64,000 nucleotides of DNA, taken from contig NC_087181.1 of the NCBI RefSeq assembly GCF_035594125.1, positions 3,015,001-3,079,000 on the forward strand, given 5' to 3'. Below the pieces are notes generated by a model. That model had not been told where the DNA came from. It made no database searches and saw only the letters and a list, made by a program, of their open reading frames with translations. A program made the position numbers and the translations under genes. This document shows positions 61,630 to 64,000 of this stretch, piece after piece (the first letter of the stretch is position 1; the number at the start of each line of letters is the position of its first letter). The DNA comes from Scylla paramamosain (taxonomy: Eukaryota > Arthropoda > Malacostraca > Decapoda > Portunidae).

Positions 61630-61795
61630 CGTTCGTTTCCCAGTTGTCCTTGTTTTGTTTTTTTTTCGTTCGTTTATCAGTCGTCCTTGTTTTGTTGTTT
61701 TTTTAATATTTTTGCTTGTTTATCAGTTGATCTTGTTTTGTTGTCTTTTTATTTCGTTCGTTGCCTTGTTTTATTTTGTTTTATTTTGTTTTATT
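61630..61795. repeat. Diverged tandem repeat, about four copies of 37-47 bp
   Basis: CGTTCGTTTNYCAGTYGTCC followed by TTGTTTTGTT and T runs begins near 61630, 61667, 61713 (GCTTGTTTATCAG) and 61754. Confidence 0.8.
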
Positions 61796-61949
61796 TTTTT
61801 TTCAATGTGTTGCTTGAATTTCTACGCATTTTTAGTCGAGAAAATCTTTACTTCTCTTTTTTTTTTTACTTATTTTTCGTTCATGCATCACCTCCTATTT
61901 ATTACCTTCTCCTTTCTTCTTCTAAGCTTCACTTTTTTTTTCCGATTTA

Positions 61950-62000
61950 TTATTTTTCAGTCAAGAAGAGAAATCCATGAAGAATCTTAACATTTTTATT

Positions 62001-62051
<51 letters not shown>

Positions 62052-62157
62052 TCGTGGTCTTATCTTTCCTTCTGCTAAACCACTTTTATTTTTTTTTTTT
62101 TCAATTTTTGTTTATTGTTTTTCAGTCAAGAAGAAATATCCATGAAATCCATTATCG

Positions 62158-62231
<74 letters not shown>
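61950..62231. repeat. 165-bp duplication carrying two (TTG)n arrays
   Basis: TTTTTCAGTCAAGAAGARAWATCC occurs at 61954 and 62119. Each copy leads within about 45 bp into a (TTG)n array (62000-62050 and 62156-62231). Confidence 0.93.
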
Positions 62232-62232
<1 letters not shown>

Positions 62233-63030
62233 TCTTTTTTTTTTTACACAATACCACCCACAATCTGATTTTCTCTTTAGGTTACCAGTTAGGTTTTCCT
62301 TTTCCTCCTTTCCTTTGCTTTTTATTCAGTTTTGTTTTTCTGTTCCATTCTTTCATCAATTTTCTTCTTTCGGTGCATCTTATTCTTCACCGTGTTTTCC
62401 TCCTTTACTATCACTCTCTTTCTCTTCCCTTCCTTCACTTTCCTTCTATTTATCAGTTTTCTCCCTCGTTTCTTCCTCACGTCTTGCCATACAATTTTAT
62501 TTATTTATTTTTTTAAATTACACACTTTGTCTTTCATTTTATCTTAAAATTAACTCGTCTTTCTCTTTTTTTCTTTCACCATCGCTTTTAATGTTTTTAT
62601 TTTTATTTTTGCTATTCTTCACCACACTCTCCTTCCTTTCCTTGTTTTTTTTTTTTTTTTGCTTCTGTCCTTTCCTTTGCCGCTGTGTTCCTTTTCTTTT
62701 TTCTTTTTTTTCAAATTTCGTCCTTCATCCTTTTTCCTTTTTTTTTCTTGTTTCTTTCCTTCCACCCATTTTCATTTTCGCTTGTATCATCTCCTTTGCT
62801 GTTGTGTTCCTTTCCTCTCCTCTCCCCTCGCGTCCCTCACTTCCTCACTCCTCTAGCATGTTTTCTAAGCCTCATCTTAATAGACTTACTTTAAAGTTCC
62901 CCTGTGTTAAGGGCGGCGCGTGGTGCCTCCTAGCATAATGAAAAGTGGACATTTTTGCCGTTTATAGTTTACCCAAGATAGAACAAAGGAAAACTTCACT
63001 ATACCCTTCCTTCCCTTCCTGCCTCTTCCT
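62232..63030. other. T/C-rich spacer
   Basis: Pyrimidine-rich to 62830. A small unique patch lies at 62870-62985. No gene. Confidence 0.55.
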
Positions 63031-63065
63031 TTCACATCTTCCTCCTCCTCCTCCTCCTCCTCCTC
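63031..63065. repeat. (TCC)n run
   Basis: About 11 units. Confidence 0.96.
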
Positions 63066-63184
63066 GGTTTCCTCTTCCTCTTTCGTCTCCTCCTCCCCCT
63101 TCCCTACTTTGCCTGACTATGAAAACTTCCCCTGGTCTTGTGAGGGAGTTGCGTCAAGTTTATCCTCACGTCCATCGCTGCTGC

Positions 63185-63590
63185 CACAGACTTGCCGGCC
63201 CCTCCCAGCCTCGTCCAACCTCTCCCAGAGTCTCCCAGCCTCTCCCAGCTTTGTCCAGCCTCTCCCAGCCTCCCCCAGTCTTGCCCAGCCTCTCCCAACC
63301 TCCCTCAGTCTTGCCCAGCCTTTCCCAGCCTCTTTCAGCCTCCCCAGCCTCTCTCAGCCTCTCCCAGCCTCCCCCAGTCTTGCCCAGCCTCTCCCAGCCT
63401 GGCCGTGTATCTCCCAGCCTCCCCCAGCCTCCCCCAGCCTCTCCCAGCCTCACCCAGCCTCTCCAAGCCTCTCCCAGCTTCTCCCAGCCTCCTCCAGCCT
63501 CGTCCAGTCTCACCTAGCCTTTCCCAACCTCGCCCAGCCTGCCCCAGCCTCTCCCAGCCTCCCCAAGTCTCGCCCAGCCTTCCTTGCCTC
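63185..63590. repeat. 10-bp minisatellite, about 40 units
   Basis: Consensus CCTCTCCCAG with CTCCCCCAGC, CCTCGTCCAG and TCTTGCCCAG variants. Six frames are open because the 10-bp unit is largely stop-free. The Pro/Ser/Leu frames (plus) and Gly/Trp/Arg frames (minus) are not evidence of a protein. Confidence 0.96.
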
Positions 63591-63660
63591 TGCTTGTTAC
63601 TGTTTGTCATTGTACCAAGTCCCCACCGCCTCAACCCTGCTCTTGTGATACTCTCCAGGG

Positions 63661-63664
<4 letters not shown>

Positions 63665-63728
<64 letters not shown>
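63665..63728. repeat. (GT)n microsatellite
   Basis: 64 bp. Confidence 0.98.
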
Positions 63729-63729
<1 letters not shown>

Positions 63730-63801
63730 GGATTATGGTGTGGTCTGTCCTTTTTTCTGTTATAATTTTCTCAAGTTTATGATTTCTTTCTCACATATAT
63801 G

Positions 63802-63980
<179 letters not shown>

Positions 63981-64000
63981 AATGGCCAGCTAGCGGGGGT

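Overview
This window looks like intron or intergenic sequence from a decapod crustacean, most likely a crab-like species. The assignment rests on four things: extreme density of long, almost pure (CT)n/(GA)n, (CA)n/(GT)n, (AT)n, (TCC)n, (ACC)n and (TAC)n arrays, many over 100 bp; RTE-type LINE 3' ends; TTAA-flanked MITEs; and intron-style splice signals with no continuous genes. It is an inference from texture, not from a diagnostic gene. There is no prokaryotic gene, CRISPR array, rRNA or convincing tRNA. Nearly every long open frame is a translated simple repeat (Ser-Leu, Arg-Glu, His-Thr, Cys-Val, poly-Ser, poly-Glu).

Layout. 0-6 kb: unique AT-rich DNA broken by CA, CT, GA and GT arrays. 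6-8.2 kb: the only extended CpG/GC-rich neighbourhood. It holds an AG|GTGAGT composite splice site (5972/5973), an acceptor-ATG-stop-AATAAA stretch (7143-7382) and the best coding candidate, a 19-codon signal-peptide-like first exon (7818-7874) ending exactly at a GTGAGC donor. 8-13 kb: arrays, a 217-bp terminal-inverted-repeat element and an RTE remnant. 13.3-17.4 kb: a purine-rich strand domain. 17.5-21.4 kb: AT and CT arrays, a unique island (19.2 kb) and a 32-bp minisatellite (19.73-20.43 kb). 21.6-24.9 kb: pyrimidine-rich. 25-33.8 kb: TTAGG-like degenerate DNA, a tandem triplet of RTE 3' ends, several diverged tandem duplications and single-copy islands. 33.8-46 kb: dense arrays, a second GC-rich island (41.7-42.1 kb), a textbook recursive splice site (43533/43534) and an SSR-centred tandem duplication (42.4-42.8 kb). 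46-64 kb: a piggyBac-like MITE, purine and pyrimidine domains that switch strand, and minisatellites of 28 bp (56.7-57.2 kb), about 5 bp (53.9-54.2 kb) and 10 bp (63.2-63.6 kb).

Working model (inference). The plus strand may be the sense strand of a gene for a secreted protein. It would start near 7.8 kb and have a very long, repeat-filled intron crossed in steps at zero-length exons (43533, perhaps 5972). Possible small exons at 19206-19355/19370 and 48598-48656 have matching phase, but their sequences are not recognised and chance is a real alternative. RNA-seq or comparison with a related crab would settle it.
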